A stretch of DNA of 64,000 nt from Lichenostomus cassidix. Lineage: Eukaryota; Chordata; Aves; Passeriformes; Meliphagidae. The notes beneath the pieces were generated by a model. The model had not been told where the DNA came from. It ran no database searches and saw nothing but the letters and a program-made list of their open reading frames with translations. Numbering within the stretch: the stretch's first letter is position 1; each line of letters opens with the position of its first letter. The stretch lies in contig VLJF02000839.1 of the NCBI GenBank assembly GCA_008360975.2, forward strand, positions 124,001 to 188,000, in the 5' to 3' direction. This document shows, piece after piece, positions 25,501-35,100 of the stretch. The position numbers and the translations under genes are program-made.

Positions 25501-27865
25501 GACTGGGACCAACTGGGATCGACTGGGACCAATTTGGAATGGGGTGGGACTGGGATCAGCTGGGACTGGGATTGACTGGGATTGACTGGGATCTGCTGGG
25601 GTGGGACTAGGATTGACTGGGATTGGTGAGCTGGGATTGGGGTGGGACTGGGATCGACTGGGACAAACTGGGATCGACTGGGATCAACCAGGATCAACTG
25701 GGACTGCCATCAACTGGGATCAACTGGGATCAACTGGGATCATCTGGGAATGGGGTGGGACTAGATAAACTGGGATCAAGTAGGATGGGAGACCTGGAAA
25801 TGGGATGGGACTGGGATCAACTGGGATCAACTGGCATCAGGGTGGGACTGGGATCAACTGGGATAAACCGAGATTGAAGAGCTGGCAGTGGGGTGGAATT
25901 GGGATAAATTGGGATGGGAGAGCTGGGAATGGGGAGGGACTGGGATATACTGGGAATGGAGAGCTGGGAATGGGATGAGATTAGGATCAACTGGGATACG
26001 ACCTATAGAAATGGGGTTGGGATTGGGATTGGAGAGCTGGGAATGGGATGGGACTGGGATCAACTGGGATCGGGGTGGGACTGGGATCAACTGGGATAAA
26101 CCGAGATTAAAGAGCTGGGAGTGGGGTGGTATTGGGATAAATTGGGATGGGAGAGCTGGGAATGGGATTGGACTGGGATTAACTGGGATTGGAAACCTGG
26201 GAATGGGATAAACTGGGATTGGAGAGCTGGGAGTGGGATTGGACTGGGATCAACTGGGATGGGAGATCTGGGAGTGGGATAAACTGGGATTGGAGAGCTG
26301 GGAATGGGGTGGGACTGGGATATACTGGGACTGGAGAGCTGGGAATGGGATGAGATTGGGATCAACTGGGATACAACCTGTAGAAATGGGGTTGGGATTG
26401 GAGAGCTGGGAGTGGGATGGGACTGGGATCAACTGGGATAAACTGGGATCAACTGGGATCAGTATGGGACTGGGATCAACTGGGATTGGAGAGCTGTGGG
26501 AATGGCATTGGACTGGGATAAACTACAATTGAAAGCCTGGGAATGGGGAGGGATTGGGATCAACTGGGATAAACTGGGATGGGAGAGCTGGGAATGGGGT
26601 GGGATTGGGATCAACTGGGATACAACCTGTAGAAATGGGGTTGGGATTGGGATTGGAGAGCTAGGAGTGGGATGGGACTGGAATTGACTGGTATCAACTG
26701 GGATCAGGGTGGGACTGGGATCAACTGGGATCGGGGTGGGACTGGGATCAACTGGGATAAACCGAGATTAAAGAGCTGGGAGTGGGGTGGTATTGGGATA
26801 AATTGGGATGGGAGAACTGGGAATGGGATTGGACTGGGATATACTGGGATTGGAAACCTGGGAATGGGATAAACTGGGATTGGAGAGCTGGGAGTGGGAT
26901 TGGACTGGGATCAACTGGGATGGGAGATCTGGGAGTGGGATAAACTGGGATTGGAGAGCTGGGAGTGGGATTGGACCGGGATCTACTGGGATCAACTGGG
27001 ATTGGGGTGGGATTGCAGAGCTGGGAGTGGGATTGGACTGGGATCAACTGGGATGGCAGAGCTGCGGGAATGGCATTGGGATAAACCGGGCCTGGCAGAC
27101 CCCTCCTCGCTATCAGAGCCTCCCCTCATTCCCGAGGCCAAGGAGCCCCTCAGCCACCCCTCAGCCATTCCCTAACGCCCCCCGATATCAGCGACCCCTC
27201 CCCAATTCCTCCCCTCAGCCTCTCCTCATTCCCCACCATCCCCTCAGCCTCCCCTCAGCTTTCCCGCCTCATCCCCCATGCATTCCCAGCCCCTCTCCCC
27301 ATTCCCAGCCCCTCTCCCCCTCCCCATCGCCCCCTCCCCAATTCCTCCCCTCAGACCCTCCTCATTCCCCACCATCCCATAACAGAGCCCTCCTCGCCAT
27401 CAGGGACTCTCCCTCATTCCCAAGGCCAAGGAGCCCCTCGATGCCCCCCGGCCATTCCCTAACGCCCCCCGATATCAGCGACCCCTCCCCAATTCCCCCC
27501 CTCAGATTCTCCTCATTCCCCACCATCCCCGATAACAGAGACCCCTCACCGCCATTAGGGACTCTCCCTCATTCCCAAGGCCAAGGAGCCCCTCGATGTC
27601 CCCCCGGCCAGTCCCTAACGCCCCCCGATATCAGCGACCCCTCCCCAATTCCTCCCCTCAGCCTCTCCTCATTCCCCACCATCCCCTCACGCAGCTCCCC
27701 TCTCGTTTCCCCCCTCACGCCCCCTGCCCCGCCATTCCCAGCCTCTCTCCCCACTCCCAGCCCCTCTCCCCGTCCCCAGCCCCTCCCCAACCCCTCTCCC
27801 CTCACCTGCTCGGCGCTCAGCCCTTTCCCCGCCGCCGCCCCTCGCCCCTTCCCCGGCTCCGCCAT
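19349..27865 (-). CDS. PFDN2: Prefoldin subunit 2
   Basis: Beta-class subunit of the hexameric prefoldin chaperone, which captures nascent tubulin and actin in the cytosol and hands them to the CCT chaperonin. Four coding exons join in frame: 27865-27806, 24703-24615, 22818-22695, 19516-19349, encoding 146 residues (human form 154). Recognised blocks are LSAEQVVSRFNRLRQDQRGL, ASKAAELELELNEH, LREVDPTRKCFRMVGGVLVE, RTVKEVLPALETNKEQ, QQLQAKGRELTEFRERHNIR and the C-terminal SSAGVLVS. Two long coiled-coil helices flank the beta-hairpin region (~residues 55-75), as in the family. The start is the first ATG after the promoter, and the N-terminus (MAEPGKGRGAAAGKG) is Gly/Ala-rich like the mammalian one. 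It is divergent from NIT1 with 0.1-0.2 kb of shared promoter. Confidence 0.96.
19517..21170 (-). repeat. PFDN2 exon 4 5'-edge array
   Basis: About 23 units, spaced 45-120 nt, repeat GATCAGCTTGGAGATCTGGG, which on the minus strand is the CCCAG acceptor and the ISKLIE codons of exon 4. Three longer units (near 19,810, 20,100 and 20,395) also copy the QQLQAKG codons. Filler is GGGAAAAATGGGAAAAAATC. A-rich, unlike most of the window. Confidence 0.92.
21200..22690. repeat. GGATCCCAGTGGATTTTGGG array (PFDN2 intron 3)
   Basis: About 1.5 kb of ~41-nt units alternating TTTTTATGGGATCCCAGTGG and GGATATCCCAATGG; AT-richer than surroundings. It ends at the exon 3 donor (GGTCTGGAGATCCCA), so the unit includes intronic donor-side sequence but no clear coding codons. 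Confidence 0.85.
22695..22818 (-). CDS. PFDN2: PFDN2 coding exon 3
   Basis: Residues 50-91, SLVIETLREVDPTRKCFRMV to ETNKEQ; this is the only copy of the SLVIETLREV edge that continues. Confidence 0.95.
22819..23750 (-). repeat. PFDN2 exon 3 5'-edge array
   Basis: Five extra units (near 22,968, 23,071, 23,262, 23,352, 23,702) carry GGGTCTCGATCACCAGGCTG, the exon 3 acceptor and SLVIETLREV codons on the minus strand. Filler is AAATCCATCCC. Confidence 0.9.
23751..24612. repeat. AAATCCATCCC / CCCAAACCCCAAATC array
   Basis: Continuation of PFDN2 intron 2 with 11- to 14-nt units; no exon edge seen. Confidence 0.8.
24615..24703 (-). CDS. PFDN2: PFDN2 coding exon 2
   Basis: Residues 21-49, VVSRFNRLRQDQRGLASKAA to LELNEH; donor GTGGGT. 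Confidence 0.94.
24705..27090. repeat. GGGATCAACTGGGATTGG array (PFDN2 intron 1)
   Basis: About 2.4 kb built on a 10-nt CTGGGATCAA/CTGGGATTGA motif, with larger copies of ~650 nt (25,860-26,470 resembles 26,500-27,060). Confidence 0.88.
27100..27790. repeat. Long-unit repeat in PFDN2 intron 1
   Basis: Three copies of a unit containing AAGGCCAAGGAGCCCCTC and CCCCCGATATCAGCGACCCC, starting near 27,128, 27,415 and 27,572; spacing 287 and 157 nt. Not an exon edge. Confidence 0.8.
27806..27865 (-). CDS. PFDN2: PFDN2 coding exon 1
   Basis: Residues 1-20, ending LSAEQ before donor GTGAGG. Confidence 0.93.
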
Positions 27866-27896
27866 CTCTGCCCGCGCGCCTCCTCCTCTTCCGCCC

Positions 27897-28114
27897 CACA
27901 CCGGAAACGGAGCCGCCACTTCGGCCGCCATCTTTGTCCCGGGTGAGGCGGGAGCGGCGCCATCTTGGGTGAGGGCAGAGCCTGATGGAGGACTTTCTTC
28001 TTGTCCACACCGGAAATGGAGCCTCCACTTCCGGCCGCCATGTTTGTTGCGGGTGAGGGAGACCGGCGCCATCTTGGGTGAGGGCAGAGCCTGAGGGGGA
28101 ACTTTGCCCGGGCA
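27897..28114. promoter_or_regulatory. Duplicated bidirectional PFDN2/NIT1 promoter
   Basis: Two 109-nt tandem copies start at 27,897 and 28,006. Each carries an ETS site (CACACCGGAAA), a YY1-type GGCCGCCATNTTTGT, and a second GCGCCATCTTGGGTGAGGGC (27,957 and 28,066). PFDN2 begins 32 nt to the left and NIT1 lies to the right, so the block probably drives both; TSS choice is inferred. The CCATNTT cores are followed by GGGTGAGG, a good donor, so the first NIT1 exon may end here. Confidence 0.75.
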
Positions 28115-28119
28115 GCCTG

Positions 28120-29700
28120 CGGCGGGGAATGTGCGAGAATGGGGAGGAAAACGGGGAAAAAAGGGGCGCGGGAGAGGTTTTGGGGGCGGAGGGAGGGAGG
28201 AGGTGCTGGGAATGTGGGGATCGGGGGGCTGGGGGCAGATTTGGGGCTGGTTGGGGTGGTTTAGGGGCTGGGGGTACTTAGTGAGGGGCTGGGCAGTTCT
28301 GAGGGGCTGGGGGCAGTTTTGAAGGGCTGGGGGAAGTTTGGGGCAGTTTGAGGTGGCTGGGGTGGCTTTGGGATCCGAATTGGGGCACTTGGGGGGAGGT
28401 TGAGGGTGTTTGGGTTGGTTTTGGGGGTGTTGGGGGTAATTTCAGGGGGGTTCGGGGTAGTTTTAGGGGTGTTGGGGGTAATTTCAGGGGGGTCCGGGGT
28501 AGTTTTGGGGGTGTTTGGTGATCTTGGGGCAGTTCTGGGAGGCCTGGGGTGCTTTGGGATCCGAATGGAGGCAGTTTTGGGGGTTCAGGGTTAGTTTGGG
28601 AAGTTCAGGGGCAGTTTTGGGTGTATTTGGGTCAGTTTTGGGGTCCAGGGGCAGTTTTGGGGGGTCTTGGGGCAGTTTTGGGGGCATTTGAGGCAATTTG
28701 GGGTAGCTTGGGGAGGGCTGGGGTACTTTGGGATCCAAGCTGGGGCAGCTGGGGGGGCTGAGGGCATTTAGGGGGGCTGGGGGCAATTTGGGGTCACACC
28801 AGGGGCAGTTTTGGGGTTCAGGGGCAGTTTTGGGGGATTTGGGGCAGTTTTGGGGCTCAGGGGCAGTTTTGGGGGTTCAGGCTCAGTTTTGTGAGCTATT
28901 AGGGGCAGTTTTGGGGATTTTGGGGGGTTCAGGGGCAGTTTGGGGTCCAGGGGCAGTTTTGTGAGCTATTAGGGTCAGTTTTCTGGGATTTTTTGGGGGT
29001 TTCAGGGGCAGTTTTGGGGGTATTTGGGGCACTTTTGGGGTGTATTAGGCTCAGTTTTGGGGGTTCAGACAGAGTTTTGGGGGTCCAGGGACATCTTTGG
29101 GTGTTCAAGGTCAGTTTCGGGGGTATTAAGGTCAGTTTTGGGGGTATTTGGGGCAGTTTTAGGGGTTTAGGGTCAGTTTTGGGGATTCAGGCTGAGTTTT
29201 GGGGGTATTGGGGTCAGTTTTGGGAGCTCGGGGTCAGTTTTGGGAGCTCAGGGTCAGTTTTGGGGTTATTAGGGTCAGTCTTGGGGGTTCAGGGGCAGTT
29301 TTGGGGGTATTTGGGGCACTTTTGGGGTGTATTAGGGTCAGTTTTGGGGGTTCAGGCTCAGTTTTGGGGGCTCAGGGACAGTTTTGGGGTATTCGGGTCA
29401 GTTTTGGGGGTTCAGACTCAGTTTAGAGAGTTCAGGATCAGTTTTGAGGTTATTAGGGTCAGTTTGGGGGTTTGGGGCAGTTTTGGGGTTCAGGGGCAGT
29501 TTCGGGGGTCCAGGGGCAGTTTTGGGGGTTCAAGGGCAGTTTGGTGAGCTATTAGGGTCACTTTTGTGGGATTTTTGGGGGTTCAAGCCGAGTTTTGGGG
29601 GTATTAGGCTCAATTTTAGGGGTATTTGGGGCAGTTTTGGGGGTTTAGGGGCAGTTTTGGGGTCCAGGCTCACTTTTGGGGTGTATCCTATCCCAAATTT
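28120..29700. repeat. GGGGCAGTTTTGGGG array (NIT1 5' intron)
   Basis: About 1.5 kb of units built on TCAGGGGCAGTTTTGGGG, G-rich on the plus strand and G-quadruplex prone. No exon edge recognised. Confidence 0.85.
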
Positions 29701-29718
29701 GGGGTCTCCCCTCCCCAG

Positions 29719-29799
29719 GCTCAGGGTTGCCCCCCGGGCTCTGCTCTGCTGCCCCCCGAGAGCCCCCAGAGCCCCCCGGAGCTCCAGCACTGCCAGCAG
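29719..29799 (+). other. Possible NIT1 5' exon
   Basis: 81 nt of non-repetitive sequence bounded by CTCCCCTCCCCAG and CAGCAG|GTAGGG. It lies between the promoter and the first coding exon. The frame does not join cleanly to the downstream ATG, so I read it as 5' UTR; it could instead encode part of a mitochondrial presequence as in mammalian NIT1. Confidence 0.45.
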
Positions 29800-30560
29800 G
29801 TAGGGGGGACCCCAAAATATCGGGGGGACCCTAAAAACATCGGGGGGATCACAAAAAATCCCGGGGGGACCCTAAAAACACTGGGGGGACCCCAAAAACA
29901 CTATGGGGATGCCAAAAATTAGTGGGGGGACCCAAAAAAACACTGGGGGGACCCCAAAAAACCACGGGGGGCATCCCAAAAAACACCGGAGGGACCCTAA
30001 AAAATACTGGGGGGACACCAAAAACACCGGGGGGACACAAAAAACACCGGGGGGACCCCAAAAATACCGGGGAGACACAAAAAACACTGGGGGGATCCCA
30101 AGAAAATACCAGGGCGACCCCAAAAACACCAGGGTGATCCTAAAACACCAGAGGGACCCCAAAAAAATACCGGGGGGGGACACCAAAAAAAACCCAGGGG
30201 AAACCCAAAACCACCGGGGGGATCCCAAAAAAACAATGGGGGGACCCCAAAAATACCGGGAGAACCCCAAAAATACCGGGGGGACCCCAGAAATACTGGG
30301 GGGATCCCAAATAAACCAGAAGGGACCCCAGAAGCTCCAGGGGGACCCCAAAAATACTGGGGGGATCCCAAAAAAACCACTGGGGGATCCCAAAAAACAC
30401 CATGGGGACACCAAAAACACCGGGGGGAACCCAAAAACAATGGGGGGGACCCTAAAAATACCGGGGGACCCAAAAAATATGGGGGGGAACCCCAAAAACA
30501 CCAGGGGGACCCCAAAAATACCGGGGGGACCCCAAAAAAACAATGGGGGACCCAGGGTGT
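29800..30560. repeat. GGGGGGACCCCAAAAATACC array
   Basis: About 0.75 kb of ~19-nt units (ACCGGGGGGACCCCAAAAA) starting at the donor of the possible 5' exon. Confidence 0.87.
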
Positions 30561-31893
30561 GACATTGGGGTGTCCCAGTTCCCAAGGGTGACCTGTGGGG
30601 TGACCCTGGTGATGACCCCAGTCCCTTTGAGGTGACCCTGGAGTGTCCCCAGGGGTGTCCCACTCTTTGTGAGGTGATCTAGGAGGTGTCCCCAGACCCT
30701 GGGGGGTCACTGGGATGTCCCCTGTCCCATTGAGGTGACCCCAGACCCTGTGGGGTGACCCCAGTCCCCATGGGATGTCCCCCAGTCCCTTTGAAGTCAC
30801 CCCATGAGGTGTCCCCAGTCCCCATGAGGTCCCCTGCAGTGTCCCCTCCCCACAGCCCCACAGCCATGGCAGTGTCCCCAGCCCCAGCAGTGTCCCCAGG
30901 GCTGGTGGCAATGTCCCCAGTCCCTTACTATGTCCCCTCCCCGTGGCTCTACAGCCATGACAGTGTCCCCAGCCCCAGCAGTGTCCCCAGGGCTGGTGGC
31001 AATGTCCCCAATCCCTTTACCTGTCCCCTCCCCACAGCCCCGTGACCATGGCAGCTCCCCCAGGCCTAGCAGTGTCCCCAGGGCTGGTGGCAGTGTCCCC
31101 AATCCCATTATCTGTCCCCTCCCCACAGTCCTGCACCCATGGCAGCTCCCCCAGCCGCGGCAGTGTCCCCAGGGCTGGTGGCAGTGTCCCCAAGCACTTT
31201 ACCTGTCCCCTCCCCGCAGCCCCGTGACCATGGCAGCTCCCCCAGCTGTGGTGGTGTCCCCAAGTGTCCCCAATCCCATTGTGTGTCCCCTCCCCTCAGC
31301 TCTGTGACCATGGCAGCTCCCCCAGCCGCAGCAGTGTCCCCAGGGCTGGTGGCAGTGTCCCCAGTCCCAGTGTGATATCCCCTGTTGCTCTGAAGTCCCC
31401 ATGCTGTCCCCTCCCCACAGCTCCACACCCATGGCAGCTCCCTCAGCCGCAGTGATGTCCCCAGGGCTGGTGGCAGCGTCCCCAGCCCCAGCAGTGTCCC
31501 CAGGGCTGGTGGCAGTGTCCCCAGTCCCTTAGTGTGTCCCCTCCTCACAGCTCTACAGCCATGACAGTGTCCTCTCCCCGCAGCAGTGTCCCCAGGGCTG
31601 GTGGCAGTGTCCTCAGTCCCTTTATCTGTCCCCTCCCCACAGCTCCGTGACCATGGCAGCTCCCCCAGCCCCAGTGGTGTCCCCTGTCCCCATGAGGTCC
31701 CCCATGTTGTCCCCTCCCCTCAGCCCCGTGACCATGGCAGCTCCCCCTGCTGCGGCGGTGTCCCCAGGTGTCCCCAATCCCCATGCTGTCCCCTCCCCGC
31801 AGCCCGGTGACCATGGCAGCTCCCCCAGCCTCAGCAGTGTCCCCAGGGCTGGTGGCAGTGTCCCCAGTCCCTTTATCTGTCCCCTCCCCGCAG
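30561..31893 (+). repeat. NIT1 start-exon 5'-edge array
   Basis: About eleven units of ~80-100 nt repeat the acceptor CCCTCCCCGCAG, the start-codon context ACCATGGCAGCTCCCCCAG and the next codons GTGTCCCCAGGGCTGGTGG. Good ATGGCAGCTCC copies lie near 31,049, 31,138, 31,228, 31,310, 31,430, 31,652, 31,734 and 31,813; weaker ones near 30,862, 30,955 and 31,558. Confidence 0.9.
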
Positions 31894-32151
31894 CCCAGTG
31901 ACCATGGCAGCTCCCCCAGCCGCAGCAGTGTCCCCAGGGCTGGTGGCGGTGGCGCAGGTGACATCCACGGGTGACAAGGAGCACAACTGGCGGCAGTGCT
32001 CGGCGCTGGTGCGGCAGGCGGCGGCTCGGGGAGCTCAGCTGGTGTTCCTGCCCGAGGGCTTCGACTTCATCGGGGACAGTCCCCAGCAGAGCCTGGCGCT
32101 GGCAGAGCCACTGCACGGGGACATCGTGGGACGCTACCGCCAGCTGGCCAG
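31894..32151 (+). CDS. NIT1: NIT1 coding exon 1 (start at 31904)
   Basis: Residues 1-82 plus 2 nt; [20 protein letters not shown] and [11 protein letters not shown]. 31894-31903 is 5' UTR after the CCCCGCAG acceptor. Donor GTGTGG. Confidence 0.92.
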
Positions 32152-35100
32152 GTGTGGCCCGGGGGGACAGCTGGGGACAGCTGGGGACAGCTGGTGGGGA
32201 AGTTGGGGACTGCTGTGGGGAGTTGGGGGAGCTGGGGACTCCTGGGACAGCTGGCGACACCTGGGGGAAGCTGGGGGCACGCAGGGACACCTGGGAGGGG
32301 AGTTGGGGGCACTTGGGGACACCTGGCGACAGCTGGGGGAGGTTGGGGAAGCTGGGGGCACTTGGGGACACCTGGACACACCTGGGAGGTGGCAGGGGGG
32401 CACCTGGGGACACCTGGGGGGGAGCTGGGGGCACTTGGGGACACCTGGGGGGGAGTTGGGAGGAGCTGGGGACACCTGGGGAGGGAGCTGGAGGGAGCTG
32501 GGGACACCTGGGACAGCTGGGGACAGCTGGGAAGGAGTTGGGGGAGCTGGGGACACCTTGGGGGGGAAGCTGGGGGCACTTGGGGACACCTGGACACCCT
32601 GGGAAGTGGCAGGGGGACGCCTGGAGACACCTGGGGTGGGAGTTGGGGAGCTGGGGACACGTGGGGACTCCTGGGAGGAGAGTTGGGGGCTCTAGGGGGA
32701 ACCTGGGGAGTTTGGGGCACCTGGTGACATCTGGGGACACCTGGGGACAGCTAGGACACCTGGGGGGGAGTTGGGGGGAGCTGGGAGCACTTGGGGACAC
32801 CTGGGAGGTGACAGGGGGGCACCTGGGGACAGCTGGGGGGGGAGTTGGGGGAAGCTGGGGACACCACAGTACTCCTGGGAAGGGAGTTGGGGGCACTTGG
32901 GGACACCTGGGGACATCTGGGGCCTCTAGGGGAAGCTGGTGGGAGTTCGGGGCACCTGGGGACATCTGGGGACACCTGGGGACAGGTAGGACAGCTGGGG
33001 GAGTTGGGGAGGCTGGGGACACATGGAGCTGGGGGCACTTGGGGACAGCTGGCGACATCTGGGTTGGGAGCTGGGGACAGCTGGGGACAGCTGGGGGGGC
33101 TGGGGGCACTTGGGGACACCTGGACACACCTGGGAGGTGGGGGGACACCTGGGGACTCCTGAGTTGGGACACTTGGGGACACCTGGGGACTCCTGGGAGG
33201 TGGCAGGGGGACACCTGGGGACTCTAGGGGGGTACTGGGGGCACTTGGGGACATCTGGGGACTCTTGGGAGGGGAGCTGGGGGCACTTGGGGACAACCTG
33301 GGCATACCTGGGGACATGTGGGGACTCTAGGGGGGAGCTTGGGTGGAGTTGGGGACACCTGGGGACACCTGGACACACCTGGGAGATGGCAGGGGGACAC
33401 CTGGAGACACCTAGGGACTCCTGGGAGGAGAGTTGGGGGCACTTGGGGACACCTGGGGACATCTGGGGGCTCTAGGGGGGAAGCTGAGGGGGGCACTTGG
33501 GGACAACCTGGGCATACCTGGGGACATCTGGGGACTCTAGGGGAGAGCTTGGGTGGAGCTGGGGACACTTGGGGACACCTGGGGACACCTAGGGGTTCCA
33601 GGGGGGAACCTAGGTGGAGTTGGGGACGCCTGGGGACACCTGGGAGGTGGCAGGGGGACACCTGGGGACACCTGGGGATTCTAACAGGGGAGCTGGGGGC
33701 ACTTGGGGACAGCTAGGGGAGGCCAGGGCGACACTGGGTGACAACTAGGGGTACCCAGGGGCACCTGGGGACACACAGGGTCCCCAGGGAATGTCACACG
33801 TGTCCCCGTGTGTCCCCAGGGAGTGTGCCACTCTGTGTCCCCAATGTCCCCGTGTGTCCCCAGGGAATGTCACACGTGCCCCCGTATGTCCCCAAGGAGT
33901 GTGCCACTCTGTGTGTCCCTGTGTGTCCCTATGTGTCCCTAGGGAATGTCACACGTGTCCCTGTGTGTCCCCAGGGAGTGTGCCATTCTGTGTGTCCCTG
34001 TGTGTCCCCAGGGAGTGTGCCATTCTGTGTGTCCCTGTGTGTCCCCAGGGAGTGTGCCATTCTGTGTGTCCCCAATGTGGCCATGTGTCCCCAATGTCCC
34101 CGTGTGTCCTCAGGGAATGTCACGTGTCCCCATGTGTCCCCAGGGAGTGTGCCACTCTGTGTGTCCTCAATGTCGCCATGTGTCCCCACTGTCCCCTGTG
34201 TCCCCAGGGAGTGTGACGTGTGGCTGTCCCTGGGCGGGTTCCACGAGCGCGGCTCTGACTGGGACAGCACTGGCAGGATCTACAACTGTCACCTGCTGCT
34301 GGACAACTCCGGTGGGACACCGTGTCCCTGACCCCGCCTGGGTCACCCCGGGTCACCCTGGGTCACCCCTGGGTCACCCCTGGGTCCCCTGTGTCACAAA
34401 TCCCTGCGTCCCCAACGTTCCCGACCTTCCTGACCCCGCCTGGGTCACCCCGTGTCACCCGGAGTCACCCTGGGTCACCCCTGTGTCCCCTGGATCGCAA
34501 ATCCCTGTGTCCCCAACATTGCCGACCTTCCTGACCCTGCCTGGGTCACCTTGGGTCACCCCATGTCACCCCTGTGTCCCCTGTGTCCCCAGTCCCTGTG
34601 TCCCCAACATTCCTGACCTTCCCAATGTCCCTGTGTCACTTCGTGTCACCCCCGTGTCCTCTGGATCCCCAGTCCCTGTGTCCCCAACATTTCCGACCTT
34701 CCCAATGTCACCGTGTCCCTGCTTTGTCCCCAAGATTCCCAATCCCTGTGTCCTCCCTTTATACCCAACATTCTCACCCCTCCAGATGTCCCCAACATTC
34801 CCAACCCTGCAGATGTCCCCAACATTCCCACCCCTCCATATGTCCCCAGATGTCCCCAACATTCCCAACTCTCCAGATGTCCCCTTTATTCCCAACTCTC
34901 TGGATGTCCCCAGATGTCCCCAACATTCCCAACCCTGCAGATGTCCCTGTGTCCCCCGACATTCCCAACCCTCTGATGTTCCCCTTTATTCCCAACTCTC
35001 TGGATGTCCCTGCATGTCCCCTTTATTCCCAACCCCCCGGATGTCCCCGGCTGTCCCCAGCAGTCCCCGTTTCGCTGTCCCCAGGGTCGCTGGTTGCCAC

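Noticed and set aside
27596..28094. Arg/Ser-rich open frames around the PFDN2/NIT1 promoter
   Set aside because: Overlap PFDN2 exon 1 and duplicated promoter elements; no family match.
31622..33214. A 530-codon minus-strand Pro/Ser/Cys-rich open frame
   Set aside because: Shadow of NIT1 exon 1 and its flanking arrays; composition follows the repeat, no conserved domain.
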